In this document: piece after piece, positions 22,781 to 33,066 of the stretch
Layout of the letters: each line of letters begins with the position of its first letter
Position numbering within the stretch: the stretch's first letter is position 1
Origin: Mya arenaria
Taxonomy: Eukaryota; Mollusca; Bivalvia; Myida; Myidae
Direction: 5' to 3'
NCBI RefSeq assembly: GCF_026914265.1
Contig: NC_069127.1
Span: forward strand, 19,957,045-20,021,044
Length of the DNA: 64,000 nt
Position numbers and translations under genes: made by a program
The notes under the pieces: generated by a model
What the model saw: the letters and a program-made list of their open reading frames with translations, nothing else
The model's database searches: none
What the model was told of the DNA's origin: nothing

Positions 22781-25229
22781 GGTAGTTTTCTACTAGTGAT
22801 CCAAAACTTATTACATATTTTGAAAATTGTCCATCAGATATAGTCTAGGTTTTTCGTTTTCGTTGCCTAGGAACGTTATTCTCTTATTGATGGTATCCTA
22901 TATCATACACTAGTTGTTGTTGTTGTCTTTTTTTCTTCTTTTTTTTGTTGTTGTTTGTTTTGTTTTTATTCGGTTGTAACATTTACCTCTTAATTAGTCT
23001 AAACCTTTCTGCAGTCGTTCTTGAACATTTTAAGGTAAATAGCATTGTTATTTTATATAGAAGAAACATATAATGAACTGAAATATTTTGATAAAGGTTA
23101 TTATGATTGATATGAATCGATTTTTTGTAAATTTAACTTTCTATAAGCCTTTTTCATAGTCCGTAACATTATATTCAAATGCATAGTGGATCTCGCAAGC
23201 CAGAATAATCTTTTATAGTCAGTTAGATAAGAATAATTTTGTCCAATCGGAATGCTGATGCAAGTATTAAATGATATACATAAGTGTAGACGTTGTCAGT
23301 TCCTTGCAGAGGTGAAGGCTCCTAGTACTGGTTAACCGCCTGTTAGTAAAACGGGGCCCTGGTAGTCTGCCCAGGATAGGTGTGCGGTGGTGGGACCCTT
23401 CAATGTGCTCACGCCGGGACCTGGAGTATGAACTGCTAACACCACCAATATCGTCACCAATACCAAACAGTAAACATCAAGAAATATTTGGTATTAATCA
23501 ACTTGAACTTTGTAGGTGCATCACTAAAATATTAACTATCTTTACTGAAAAGCTCAGCTAATAGCTGACGAGTGGACCGGGTTGTTGTTGAAAGATACGA
23601 TAGTTAATTTCAGCCTACACTTCTATGCTCTTTGTGGAAAGCTCAGCTATCCTGAGAGGCATAGTAAGTTGAAACTTGAACAATCTTTCAGAGAAACCCC
23701 TGTTTTCCTGTTTGATGTAGTGGGAGCGTATTTATAGCTTGCAGACGTAAAGAAAGAAAGTGAACGTACTTCATGTAAATAACAAGAAAACTAGGCTATC
23801 TGGTATTTCATAATTGATAAGCATTTTTATTTTGAAAGTTACAACTCTGTGTTTTATGCAAGAAATCCCAGCTTTCTGTTATTTCACAGAGATCACTGAC
23901 ATAGCAGTAAGTTATCGATCATAGGTAAGAAGCCACAAGGAAATTACGTACATAAAACTTCTTGTATAATAATTTTGTGATTATTAGGTTGGAGCTTAAT
24001 CAAAATCATTTGTTCACAATCAAAAGTATTAAGTAACCTTGAGGAAAAGCCCGCACACGTTGCAAAAGTTAAAAAAAGTGATTTAGCGATAGCAAGAATA
24101 TTTGGATCAACATGATCAAGTACAGGTGAACATGTTTTATTTTCAAAGCGGATTGCGTTTTGTTGATACAAAATTGATTATGCCTTCTTTAAGTGACCCC
24201 ACCCCCAATCTGTGTACAGTACACAACCTCTGTGTATTGATCTTCCTGCCTTGATCCCTCTTATCAGATCTCCGATCTGAGTATCCTGCTGTGCAGTTTG
24301 GGAGGTTTTATTATTGTAATGGTCACTAAATGGCCCTGAGCCAATAAACGAATACACAGGAAATTGGCCCCTACTGTGACACCAGTGCATTTAGCAGAAA
24401 ATGCACAGCAGGGGATTATCATGCCAAACATTCCTTAAATAGTATGTGGAAATGCGCGGAATAAAATAGTTCTCTGCAACATCCCCAATTATGGATGAAA
24501 ACACTCAATGAACGCTAAAAAAATCAATAACAACGAAAACAATATCAACAACCCTTTTTTTATTTGCAAATACTGCGTTTCCCGGACCGCCAAGGACAAA
24601 GGCCAATGCAGTGAACTACCATTCTCATTTATCAGAGGTTCGATCGTGATAAATCTAACGTGGTACTCATAGCATCATCACTCTGATGAACGAGAATGTG
24701 AACTACATGTACCTATAAATTAATCAGAACAAAGGTCTTCCTAAATAAACGGTTACGTTACAAGTTTTCAGAAAATGTGTAACTCATAGAACGGTTTTTA
24801 TAGCAAAAATGGCCGAGGAGTTGCGAATGAGGATCACCAATTCATCTTCTTATTTTTGACTTTCTTGAACAATGACATTGCATTATACATGTGTGCATTA
24901 GAGCTTGCATTAAATGTGAAAATGCATCATCGCCTAGATAAAATTAATCCAAGCGTTAAAGATGCAATAAGATTTAGCGCAATGAATACATATATAAAAG
25001 TTTTAATATACCAAAAAGGATGAATAAAAGTCGAAAACAATGGAACTTAATATGAAAGAAACAGAGTTTGAAATGGAAGAAAGGTGCGAAAATCAGGGCA
25101 ATACTACCATATGAGACGATAGTAGACCAGGGTAAATATTTAGCCCTCACCATCATTTAATATATATTTTCGCATTTTCAGCTATTATTTAAAATGCACG
25201 GTAGTCATTTTTGAATGACTAAAATGCAC
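22781..25229. other. Intergenic, no supported gene
   Basis: Contains low-complexity T/G tracts near 22915..22975. A GC-richer stretch at 23300..23460 (CTCCTAGTACTGGTTAACCG) may be part of an unrecognised repeat. A half copy of the GGCCGAGGAGTT motif lies near 24810. I see no exon with convincing coding character. Confidence 0.4.
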
Positions 25230-25375
25230 GGTAACAATCTTGTGGTCAGTAATTAATATTTTCAATAAATGCATTATTTAGTAATTAGTTAAAGGTTTTT
25301 ACTCAAAATTTATATTTGTCATAGTATGTGCATTGATTTTGCATACGAGTGTCACTTTAATGTCACAGAAATTAA
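25230..25375 (-). repeat. Dispersed repeat R, copy 3 (partial, reversed)
   Basis: In reverse it reads AAGTGACACTCGTATGCAAA, then AAATTTTGAGTAAAAACC, ATTGAAAATATTAATTACTG and ACCGTGCATTTTAG, matching the first ~145 bp of repeat R. Confidence 0.6.
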
Positions 25376-25507
25376 CCCACCTGCAATTTAGTCGATAATA
25401 GACATGTATATTAGCCTGGGTTACCTGCCCTTTATACTATATCATTACTCTTTTTGTGCAGAGTACGCTGGGTACCAGACAAACATGTATATATGCACTG
25501 GTAATAT

Positions 25508-25740
25508 ATTTAGCTATGACTTTGGTTATATGCTGACTGGTTTAGTTGCTTCCATACCTGTCGTGAAAAAGGATTAAAACTCTAAATAGCCGTTGTTTTT
25601 CTTAAAGGTAATATTATTGATACCTTGATTTAATCTACAGCTGTATTTTGAGCCTTCACTATTGTCACTATCTATGGGCGTATATACATGCTAAATGAAG
25701 GTTATCGATTTAAGATACGTATATCTCAAGCCAGTACGTA
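25508..25740 (+). repeat. Duplicated segment D, copy 1 (carries the empty site of the 27082 element)
   Basis: TAGCTATGACTTTGGTTATATGCTGAC, read as pieces, then ATTAAAACTCTAAATAG, TTTAATCTACAGCTGTATTT and ATCGATTTAAGATAC match 27050..27081 plus 27453..27650 in order. The sequence here runs straight across the point where copy 2 holds a 371-bp element. It is non-coding. Confidence 0.75.
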
Positions 25741-25913
25741 TGCTGAACATGATCAGAACAGAACAGAAAGTAACATTTATTTAGATACAAGTATGTACAG
25801 CTTATCATCATCAAAACAAATCATAGCATGCACTACCGCGTTTATATTAAATCAACATGATTACAAACAAATTAACAAGGCCAGGTTAGGTTAGTTTGGT
25901 TAGGTTTTCAAAA

Positions 25914-26376
25914 TTGTTTGTTTATTTGAGTTTATCAAGGTCTGCCCGCGCCCATTGGCTGCATTATGGCTTGACCCCGCCGTGACGCCATCACGACTTA
26001 AATTGTGTTTGAATGCCATAAGTGACATGAGATAGAAGTGACAGCAATTCGCAGTCAAATCCAGACATTGGAAGACTTGAAGAAACAGAGTGAGATACAA
26101 GAAATCCGGGTGCGATACCCTAGCTCTTTGCGAAGAGACCTCTTGGTTCTTTAACGTGCTCGGTGTAAAGCACCGATACACGGGATACAACTTTCCTGGG
26201 TAGGACCAGTACTGAGTACACCACTTTCCCAAGCACTACCCTTTAAATGCCAAGCGCCAGGCAAGGGAGCTACTTGTACCAGCTTTTAACGTCTTTCGGT
26301 ATGACGCGGCCCGGGATCGAACCCACGACCTCCCGCTCCGTAGGCGGACGCTTAACCACAAGGCCACGGAGGCGGT
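25914..26376 (-). mobile_element. Long tRNA-derived SINE (463 bp) with 14-bp target duplication
   Basis: The minus-strand head has A box TGGCCTTGTGG (26356..26366) and B box GGTTCGATCCC (26313..26323). The body contains CGTGTATCGGTGCTTTACAC and GCACCCGGATTTCTTG, and the tail reads CTCAAATAAACAAACAA. TTAGGTTTTCAAAA flanks it at 25900..25913 and 26377..26390. The body is longer than that of most SINEs. Apparent reading frames inside it are fortuitous. Confidence 0.92.
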
Positions 26377-26437
26377 TTAGGTTTTCAAAAACAGGTCGGC
26401 TAGCTATATATAGGTCAGGCTTTCTTTTATGTTGTTG

Positions 26438-26480
26438 CATTCGGAGCTCCTCGGCAAAAATGGCCGAGGAGTTCCGAATG
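26438..26480. repeat. Hairpin of GGAACTCCTCGGCC type
   Basis: CATTCGGAGCTCCTCGGC and GCCGAGGAGTTCCGAATG pair around a loop of AAAAATG. Half-copies of the same motif occur near 24812 (GGCCGAGGAGTTGCGAATG) and 51752 (GCCGAGGAGTTCCGATTG), suggesting a dispersed terminus. Confidence 0.7.
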
Positions 26481-26576
26481 ATGTTGTTGATGTTTTTATT
26501 AGGCTGAATGATGTTAAAGTAATATTCTTTCTAAAACTTTAAAGGTTTTAAACTTCATTTTAAAACACACACTTAC

Positions 26577-26590
26577 AATTATTATCATTA

Positions 26591-26644
<54 letters not shown>
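26577..26644. repeat. (ATT)n microsatellite
   Basis: About 20 trinucleotide units of ATT, with minor interruptions at the left edge. Confidence 0.95.
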
Positions 26645-26785
26645 CCAATTTAAGTTAGACTGTAATGTTCACTATAAAGTTTCTTATCTTATTTGCCTTT
26701 CTGGTAACGAGCGGGTCATATTGCTCACACAGTAAACATTGAGGGTTGGATATCAGTTTATTACTACTTACAACAATTTAACTGT

Positions 26786-27010
26786 TTTAAAGTGTCACTC
26801 TTATTTAAAATTAATTCATACATATAGATATATAACAAACATAAATATTGAGTGATACACCTTTACTACTTACTAAATAAACCATTTAAGGAAAATATTA
26901 ATTACTGATAACAAGATCGTAACCGGGTATTTAACAGCTGATAACACACAAGTATAAATGTTTGGTCAATCCTGAAGTATTTACAGTGATAAAAGTCAAA
27001 TAAATATACT
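26786..27010 (+). repeat. Dispersed repeat R, copy 4 (3' truncated)
   Basis: AAGTGTCACTCTTATTTAAA, then GAGTGATACACCTTTACTAC, AATATTAATTACTGATAACA and ATTTACAGTGAT match repeat R, which stops near 27010. Confidence 0.7.
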
Positions 27011-27081
27011 GGTATTTTATTGTTGTTTTTTTTCATCGACTTTTATATTTAGCTATGAATGGTTAATGGTTATATGCTGAC

Positions 27082-27452
27082 CACAGGCGGCAGATACTCT
27101 GACTGGACCCACCCTATTTGCCCCCCCCCCCCAAAAAAAAAGAAAAAAGAAAGAAAAGAAAAGTAATTCTTTTTAAAATAAGACCAAAAACGATTGGAAA
27201 ATTCTTTACAAAAAAAACCTATATTTTTAAATATAAAAATGGTTTACAAGCCTTATAAATTATAATAAGTACATTGTAAAAATTAAAAACATGATGCTTT
27301 TTTCGTGTTGTTTTTTTCGTTTGACATTTAGATTTTTGTGATTGATGATCATGTTCAAATAATTTTTGTCTTGATTGGGGGTTTTTTTGGTGGGGGGGGG
27401 GGGAGGGGGCGTGGCAAATAGGAGGGTCCTGTCAATGTAACTGCCACCCGTG
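27082..27452. mobile_element. hAT-like MITE, 371 bp, 8-bp target duplication
   Basis: The ends CACAGGCGGCAG and (reversed) CACGGGTGGCAG are followed by GGACCCACCCTATTTGCC against GGACCCTCCTATTTGCC. ATGCTGAC flanks both sides (27074..27081 and 27453..27460). The related segment at 25508..25740 reads continuously through a single ATGCTGAC, so it serves as an empty-site control. Homopolymer C and G runs lie just inside the arms. An 8-bp duplication points to the hAT superfamily; no transposase is encoded. Confidence 0.88.
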
Positions 27453-27679
27453 ATGCTGACTAGATTAGTTGTTGGTTACCAAGATGTGAAACAGATTTAA
27501 ACTCTATATAATCATCACACTTATTTGCTTTCCTTAAAGATAAGTTTATTGATGCCATGATTTGATCTACAGCTTTATTGCGACTTTTTTGGGCGTATTG
27601 ATCAGTGCATAATAAAAATAATCGATTTAAGATATATCTCTAGCCTGCATTAACGAACGTGTCATTTTGGTAAATTTAT

Positions 27680-27688
27680 CATTAAAAA
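27680..27688. repeat. Left 9-bp target-site duplication of the foldback element
   Basis: CATTAAAAA immediately precedes the outer terminus AGCTGTGTGAAG. The identical 9-mer follows the right terminus at 32988..32996. Confidence 0.9.
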
Positions 27689-27718
27689 AGCTGTGTGAAG
27701 TTAGCTAAACATACGACA

Positions 27719-30475
27719 TTGGACATTGGACATTCAAAATCGAATGTTGTGCTGGCATGACATTGGACATTGGATATTCAAAATCGAATGTTGTGCTGGC
27801 ACGACCTTGGACATTCAAAAGTGAAAGTCGTGCTAGCATGACATTGGACATTCAAAATTGAATGTTGTGCTGGCACGACATTGGACATTTGACATTGAAA
27901 AGTGAAAGTCGTGCTAGCACGACATTGGACATTCAAAATCGAATGTTGTCCTGGCACGACATTGGACATTGGACATTCAAAATCGAATGTTGTCCTGGCA
28001 CGACATTGGACATTGGACATTCAAAAGTGAAAGTCGTGCTAGCACGACATTGGACATTCAAAATCGAATGTTGTGCTGGCACGACATTGGACATTGGACA
28101 TTCAAAAGTGAAAGTCGTGCTAGCACGACATTGGACATTCAAAATCGAATGTTGTGCTGGCACGACATTGGACATTGGACATTCAAAAGTGAAAGTCGTG
28201 CTAGCACGACATTGGACATTCAAAATCGAATGTTGTGCTGGCACGACATTGGACATTGAACATTCAAAAGTGAATGTTGTGCTGGCACGACATTGGACAT
28301 TCAAAAGTGAAGGTCGTGCTAGCATGACATTGGACATTCAAAATCGAATGTTGTCCTGGCACGACATTGGACATTGGACATTCAAAATCGAATGTTGTCC
28401 TGGCACGACATTGGACATTGGACATTCAAAAGTGAAAGTCGTGCTAGCACGACATTGGACATTCAAAATCGAATGTTGTGCTGGCACGACATTGGACATT
28501 GGACATTCAAAATCGAATGTTGTGCTGGCATGACATTGGACATTCAAAATCGAATGTTGTGCTGGCACGACATTGGACATTCAAAAGTGAAGGTCGTGCT
28601 AGCATGACATTGGACATTCAAAATTGAATGTTGTGCTGGCACGACATTGGACATTGGACATTCAAAAGTGAAAGTCGTGCTAGCATGACATTGGACATTG
28701 GACATTCAAAATCGAATGTTGTCCTGGCACGACATTGGACATTGGACATTCAAAAGTGAAAGTCGTGCTAGCACGACATTGGACATTCAAAATCGAATGT
28801 TGTGCTGGCACGACATTGGACATTGGACATTCAAAAGTGAAAGTCGTGCTAGCACGACATTGGACATTCAAAATCGAATGTTGTGCTGGCACGACATTGG
28901 ACATTGAACATTCAAAAGTGAATGTTGTGCTGGCACGACATTGGACATTCAAAAGTGAAGGTCGTGCTAGCATGACATTGGACATTCAAAATCGAATGTT
29001 GTCCTGGCACGACATTGGACATTGGACATTCAAAATCGAATGTTGTCCTGGCACGACATTGGACATTGGACATTCAAAAGTGAAAGTCGTGCTAGCACGA
29101 CATTGGACATTCAAAATCGAATGTTGTGCTGGCACGACATTGGACATTGGACATTCAAAATCGAATGTTGTGCTGGCATGACATTGGACATTCAAAATCG
29201 AATGTTGTGCTGGCACGACATTGGACATTCAAAAGTGAAGGTCGTGCTAGCATGACATTGGACATTCAAAATTGAATGTTGTGCTGGCACGACATTGGAC
29301 ATTGGACATTCAAAAGTGAAAGTCGTGCTAGCATGACATTGGACATTGGACATTCAAAATCGAATGTTGTCCTGGCACGACATTGGACATTGGACATTCA
29401 AAAGTGAAAGTCGTGCTAGCACGACATTGGACATTGGACATTCAAAATCGAATGTTGTGCTGGCACGACATTGGACATTGGACATTCAAAAGTGAAAGTC
29501 GTGCTAGCACGACATTGGACATTGGACATTCAAAATCGAATGTTCTGCTGGCACGACATTGGACATTCAAAATCGAATGTTGTGCTGGCACGACATTGGA
29601 CATTCAAAAGTGAAGGTCGTGCTAGCATGACATTGGACATTCAAAATCGAATGTTGTGCTGGCACGACATTGGACATTGGACTTGGACATTAGACATTCA
29701 AAATCGAATGTTGTGCTGGCACGACATTGGACATTGCATGGACATTCAAAAGTGAATGTCGTGCTAGCACGACATTGGACATTGGACATTCAAAATCGAA
29801 TGTTGTGCTGGCACGACATTGGACATTGAACATTCAAAAGTGAAAGTCGTGCTAGCATGACATTGGACATTGGACATTCAAAATCGAATGTTGTGCTGGC
29901 ACGACATTGGACATTGGACATTCAAAAGTGAAAGTCGTGCTAGCACGACATTGGACATTGGACATTCAAAATCGAATGTTGTGCTGGCACGACATTAGAC
30001 ATTGGACATTCAAAAGTGAAGGTCATGCTAGCACGACATTGGACATTCAAAATCGAATGTTGTGCTGGCACGACATTGGACATTGGACATTCAAAAGTGA
30101 AAGTCGTGCTAGCACGACATTGGACATTGGACATTCAAATCGAACGTTGTGCTGGCACGACATTGGACATTGGACATTCAAAAGTGAAAGTCGTGCTAGC
30201 ACGACATTGGATATTGGACATTCAAAATCGAATGTTGTGCTGGCACGACATTGGACATTGGACATTCATAATCGAATGTTGTGCTGGCATGACATTGGAC
30301 ACTGGACATTCAAAAGTGAAAGTCGTGCTAGCACGACATTGGACATTCAAAATCGAATGTTGTGCTGGCACGACATTGGACATTCAAAATCGAATGTTGT
30401 GCTGGCACGACATTGGACATTCAAAATTGAAATAGCACGACATTGGGCATTCAAAATAATATGTCGTGCTGGCTA
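27719..30475 (+). repeat. Left arm array: alternating ~37-bp units A and B, with a 648-bp higher-order repeat
   Basis: Unit A ends CGAATGTTGTGCTGGCAC and unit B ends GTGAAAGTCGTGCTAGCAC; both start GACATTGGACATTCAAAA. Unit B joined to the next unit forms the perfect palindrome GTCGTGCTAGCACGAC. A forms an imperfect one (AATGTTGTGC/GCACGACATT). A block near 28338..28607 recurs at 28986..29255 with an offset of exactly 648 bp, so recent block duplication built the arm. Roughly 60-70 units. Confidence 0.9.
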
Positions 30476-31189
30476 GTTGTCTTGGTAATAAATATAAATA
30501 TTGGACCCATGATAGACAGAGACTTCGAATGGTCCTTTAAGATAGATTTGAGCAGCTCACGCGTCCATTAGCTGAATAATATGTGGCCAGTATTGTAGTC
30601 GAATTGAACTGCTTGTTTTATATTTGAACATTTATTGAGTGGGACATTTATAAAATGTTGCAGATGTTAGCCCCAATAAATTGAAATCCAAATTGTACAT
30701 ATAGTCATTGTATACATAAAGGCAGTAGATATATCACTAAATAATGATCCTTTACAATTGTAATTGTATAACCTCAATATGAATTATTGTTTGGTGGGAC
30801 GCAATTTTGCAATCGATTGTGTTTTCTTTTACTCATAAATTGTGTTTATTGCTTTAATTGTTGATATACAACATACGCCTTATTTCAATTTGGATATTTT
30901 TAATCCATCAAAGGTGGACACCCTGCTGAGAGCCGGAATATGTTCAGTAAAGGTGTTATATTTTTATTGCTCAATATAATCCGCAGAAACAATAGCGCTT
31001 TAACTAGCTCTTTCATTTCACATTTTATTACTTTTATAATCATCAAAGACTTTTGTTTGAAAAATAACTTATACAAGGTATGCATACTTTTGGTGACCAA
31101 TCAAAAAACCTGATATTAAAAAGGAATCGGCCATTTTGTGAACAGATCTAAGTAAACCTCAGAGAATGAATGAGTGTCCAGCGGATGAT
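30476..31189. other. Unique spacer of the foldback element
   Basis: About 0.7 kb of AT-rich sequence separates the two inverted arrays. No reading frame above ~66 codons, no tandem repeat, and no similarity to other parts of the window that I noticed. It would be the loop if the element folded. Confidence 0.6.
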
Positions 31190-32963
31190 GACTTTCACTT
31201 TTGAATGTCCAATGTCCAATGTCGTGCCAGCACAACATTCGATTATGAATGTCCAATGTCCAATGTCGTGCCGGCACGACGATCGTTTTTGAATGTCCAA
31301 TGTTGTGCCAGCACAACATTCGATTTTGAATGTCCAATGCCCTATGTTGTGCCAGCACAACATTCAATTTTGAATGTCCAATGTCGTGCCAGCACAACAT
31401 TCGATTTTGAATGTCCAATGTCGTGCCAGCACGACATTCGATTTTGAATGTCCAATGTCCAATGTCGTGCTAGCACGACTTTCACTTTTGAATGTCCAAT
31501 GTCCAATGTCGTGCCAGCACAACATTCGATTTTGAATGTCCAATGTTCAATGTCGTGCTAGCACGACTTTCACTTTTGAATGTCCAATGTCGTGCCAGCA
31601 CAACATTCGATTTTGAATGTCCAATGTCGTGCTAGCACGACTTTCACTTTTGAATGTCCAATGTCCAATGTCGTGCCAGCACAACATTCGATTTTAAATG
31701 TCCAATGTCCAATGTCGTGCCAGCACAACATTCGATTTTGAATGTCCAATGTCGTGCTAGCACGACTTTCACTTTTGAATGTCCAATGTTGTGCCAGCAC
31801 AACATTCGATTTTGAATGTCCAATGTCGTGCCGGCACGACGATCGTTTTTGAATGTCCAATGTCGTGCCAGCACAACATTCGATTTTGAATGTCCAATGT
31901 CCAATGTCGTGCCAGCACAACATTCGATTTTGAATGTCCAATGTCGTGCCAGCACAACATTCGATTTTGAATGTCCAATGTCCAATGTCGTGCTGGCACG
32001 ACATTCGATTTTGAATGTCCAATGTCGTGCCAGCACAACATTCGATTTTGAATGTCCAATGCCCAATGTCGTGCTAGCACGACTTTCACCTTTGAATGTC
32101 CAATGTTCAATGTCGTGCCCGCACAACATTCGATTTTGAATGTCCAATGTCCAATGTCGTGCTAGCACGACTTTCACCTTTGAATGTCCAATGTTCAATG
32201 TCGTGCCCGCACAACATTCGATTTTGAATGTCCAATGTCCAATGTCGTGCTAGCACGACTTTCACTTTTGAATGTCCAATGCCCAATTTTGTGCCAGCAC
32301 AACATTCGGTTATGAATGTCCAATGTCGTGCCGGCACGACAATCGTTTTTGGATGTCCAATGTCGTGCCAGCACAACATTCGATTTTGAATGTCCAATGT
32401 CGTGCTAGCACGACTTTCACTTTTGAATGTCCAATGTCGTGCCAACACAACATTCGATTTTGAATGTCCAATGTCGTGCTAGCACGACTTTCACTTTTGA
32501 ATGTCCAATGTCCAATGTCGTGCCAGCACAACATTCGATTTTGAATGTCCAATGTCGTGCTAGCACGACTTTCACTTTTGAATGTCCAATGTCGTGACAG
32601 CACAACATTCGATTTTGAATGTCCAATGTCCAATGTCGTGCTAGCACGACTTTCACTTTTGAATGTCCAATGTCGTGCTAGCACGACTTTCACTTTTGAA
32701 TGTCCAATGTCGTGCCAGCACAACATTCGATTTTGAATGTCCAATGTCATGCTAGCACGACCTTCACTTTCGAATGTCCAATGTCGTGCCAGCACAACAT
32801 TCGATTTTGAATGTCCAATGTCCAATGTCGTGCTAGCACGACTTTCACTTTTGAATGTCCAATGTCCAATGTCGTGCCAGCACAACATTCGATTTTGAAT
32901 GTCCAATGTCCAATGTCGTGCCAGCACAACATTCGATTTTGAATGTCCAATGTCCAATGTCGT
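31190..32963 (-). repeat. Right arm array, inverted copy of the left-arm units
   Basis: Reverse complements of units A and B predominate, with a third variant carrying GTGCCGGCACGACGATCG (near 31267, 31830 and 32330) that is not obvious in the left arm. It is shorter than the left arm (about 1.8 kb against 2.8 kb), so the arms have expanded or contracted independently. Unit order is not a mirror of the left arm. Confidence 0.88.
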
Positions 32964-32987
32964 ATGTTTAGCTAACTTCACACAGCT

Positions 32988-32996
32988 CATTAAAAA
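32988..32996. repeat. Right 9-bp target-site duplication of the foldback element
   Basis: CATTAAAAA follows the terminal CTTCACACAGCT directly and matches 27680..27688. Confidence 0.9.
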
Positions 32997-33033
32997 CATG
33001 TTTATGTTTACCAGGATTCCAGTTTTAACTCTG

Positions 33034-33041
33034 TATAAATA
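33034..33041 (+). promoter_or_regulatory. Possible TATA box of the nuclear receptor gene
   Basis: TATAAATA lies 26 bp before the ATG at 33067. If it is used, the 5' UTR would be almost absent with this ATG, making the in-frame ATG at 33148 a realistic alternative start. It is 38 bp from the edge of the foldback insertion. Confidence 0.35.
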
Positions 33042-33066
33042 GTTCCATGGTCATAGTTGTTTTATA

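Larger units (their letters stand above)
27689..32987. mobile_element. 5.3-kb foldback element with minisatellite arms
   Basis: The left outer end starts AGCTGTGTGAAGTTAGCTAA, then ACATACGACATTGGACATTG. The right end is its exact reverse complement, and a 9-bp duplication (CATTAAAAA) flanks the whole. Inside each terminus lies a long array of ~37-bp units, with optional 7-8-bp GACATTG insertions. The arrays are inverted relative to each other (left about 27719..30475, right about 31190..32963) around a unique spacer. This is the architecture of Drosophila FB elements, which also make 9-bp duplications, as do Mutator-type elements. No transposase is encoded, so it must be mobilised in trans if active. 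Long open frames in the arrays occur in several frames and strands at once and are not taken as coding. Confidence 0.9.

Noticed and set aside
24178..24390. 70-codon minus-strand frame
   Set aside because: No homology, splice signals or repeat context to support it; length is within chance expectation.
25900..26507. Open frames over the 25914 SINE and beyond
   Set aside because: They are explained by the tRNA-derived SINE with clear target duplications and by the adjacent hairpin.
27719..30475. CRISPR-like look (short palindromic repeats at regular spacing)
   Set aside because: There are no unique spacers, since the units are contiguous tandem copies, and the genome is plainly eukaryotic.
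27778..32999. Many long open frames (up to 229 codons) with motifs such as GHWTFKIECCAGTT inside the foldback arms
   Set aside because: The same repeat unit is open in several frames and on both strands; the peptides are translations of one minisatellite. No start context, splice sites or conserved domain.
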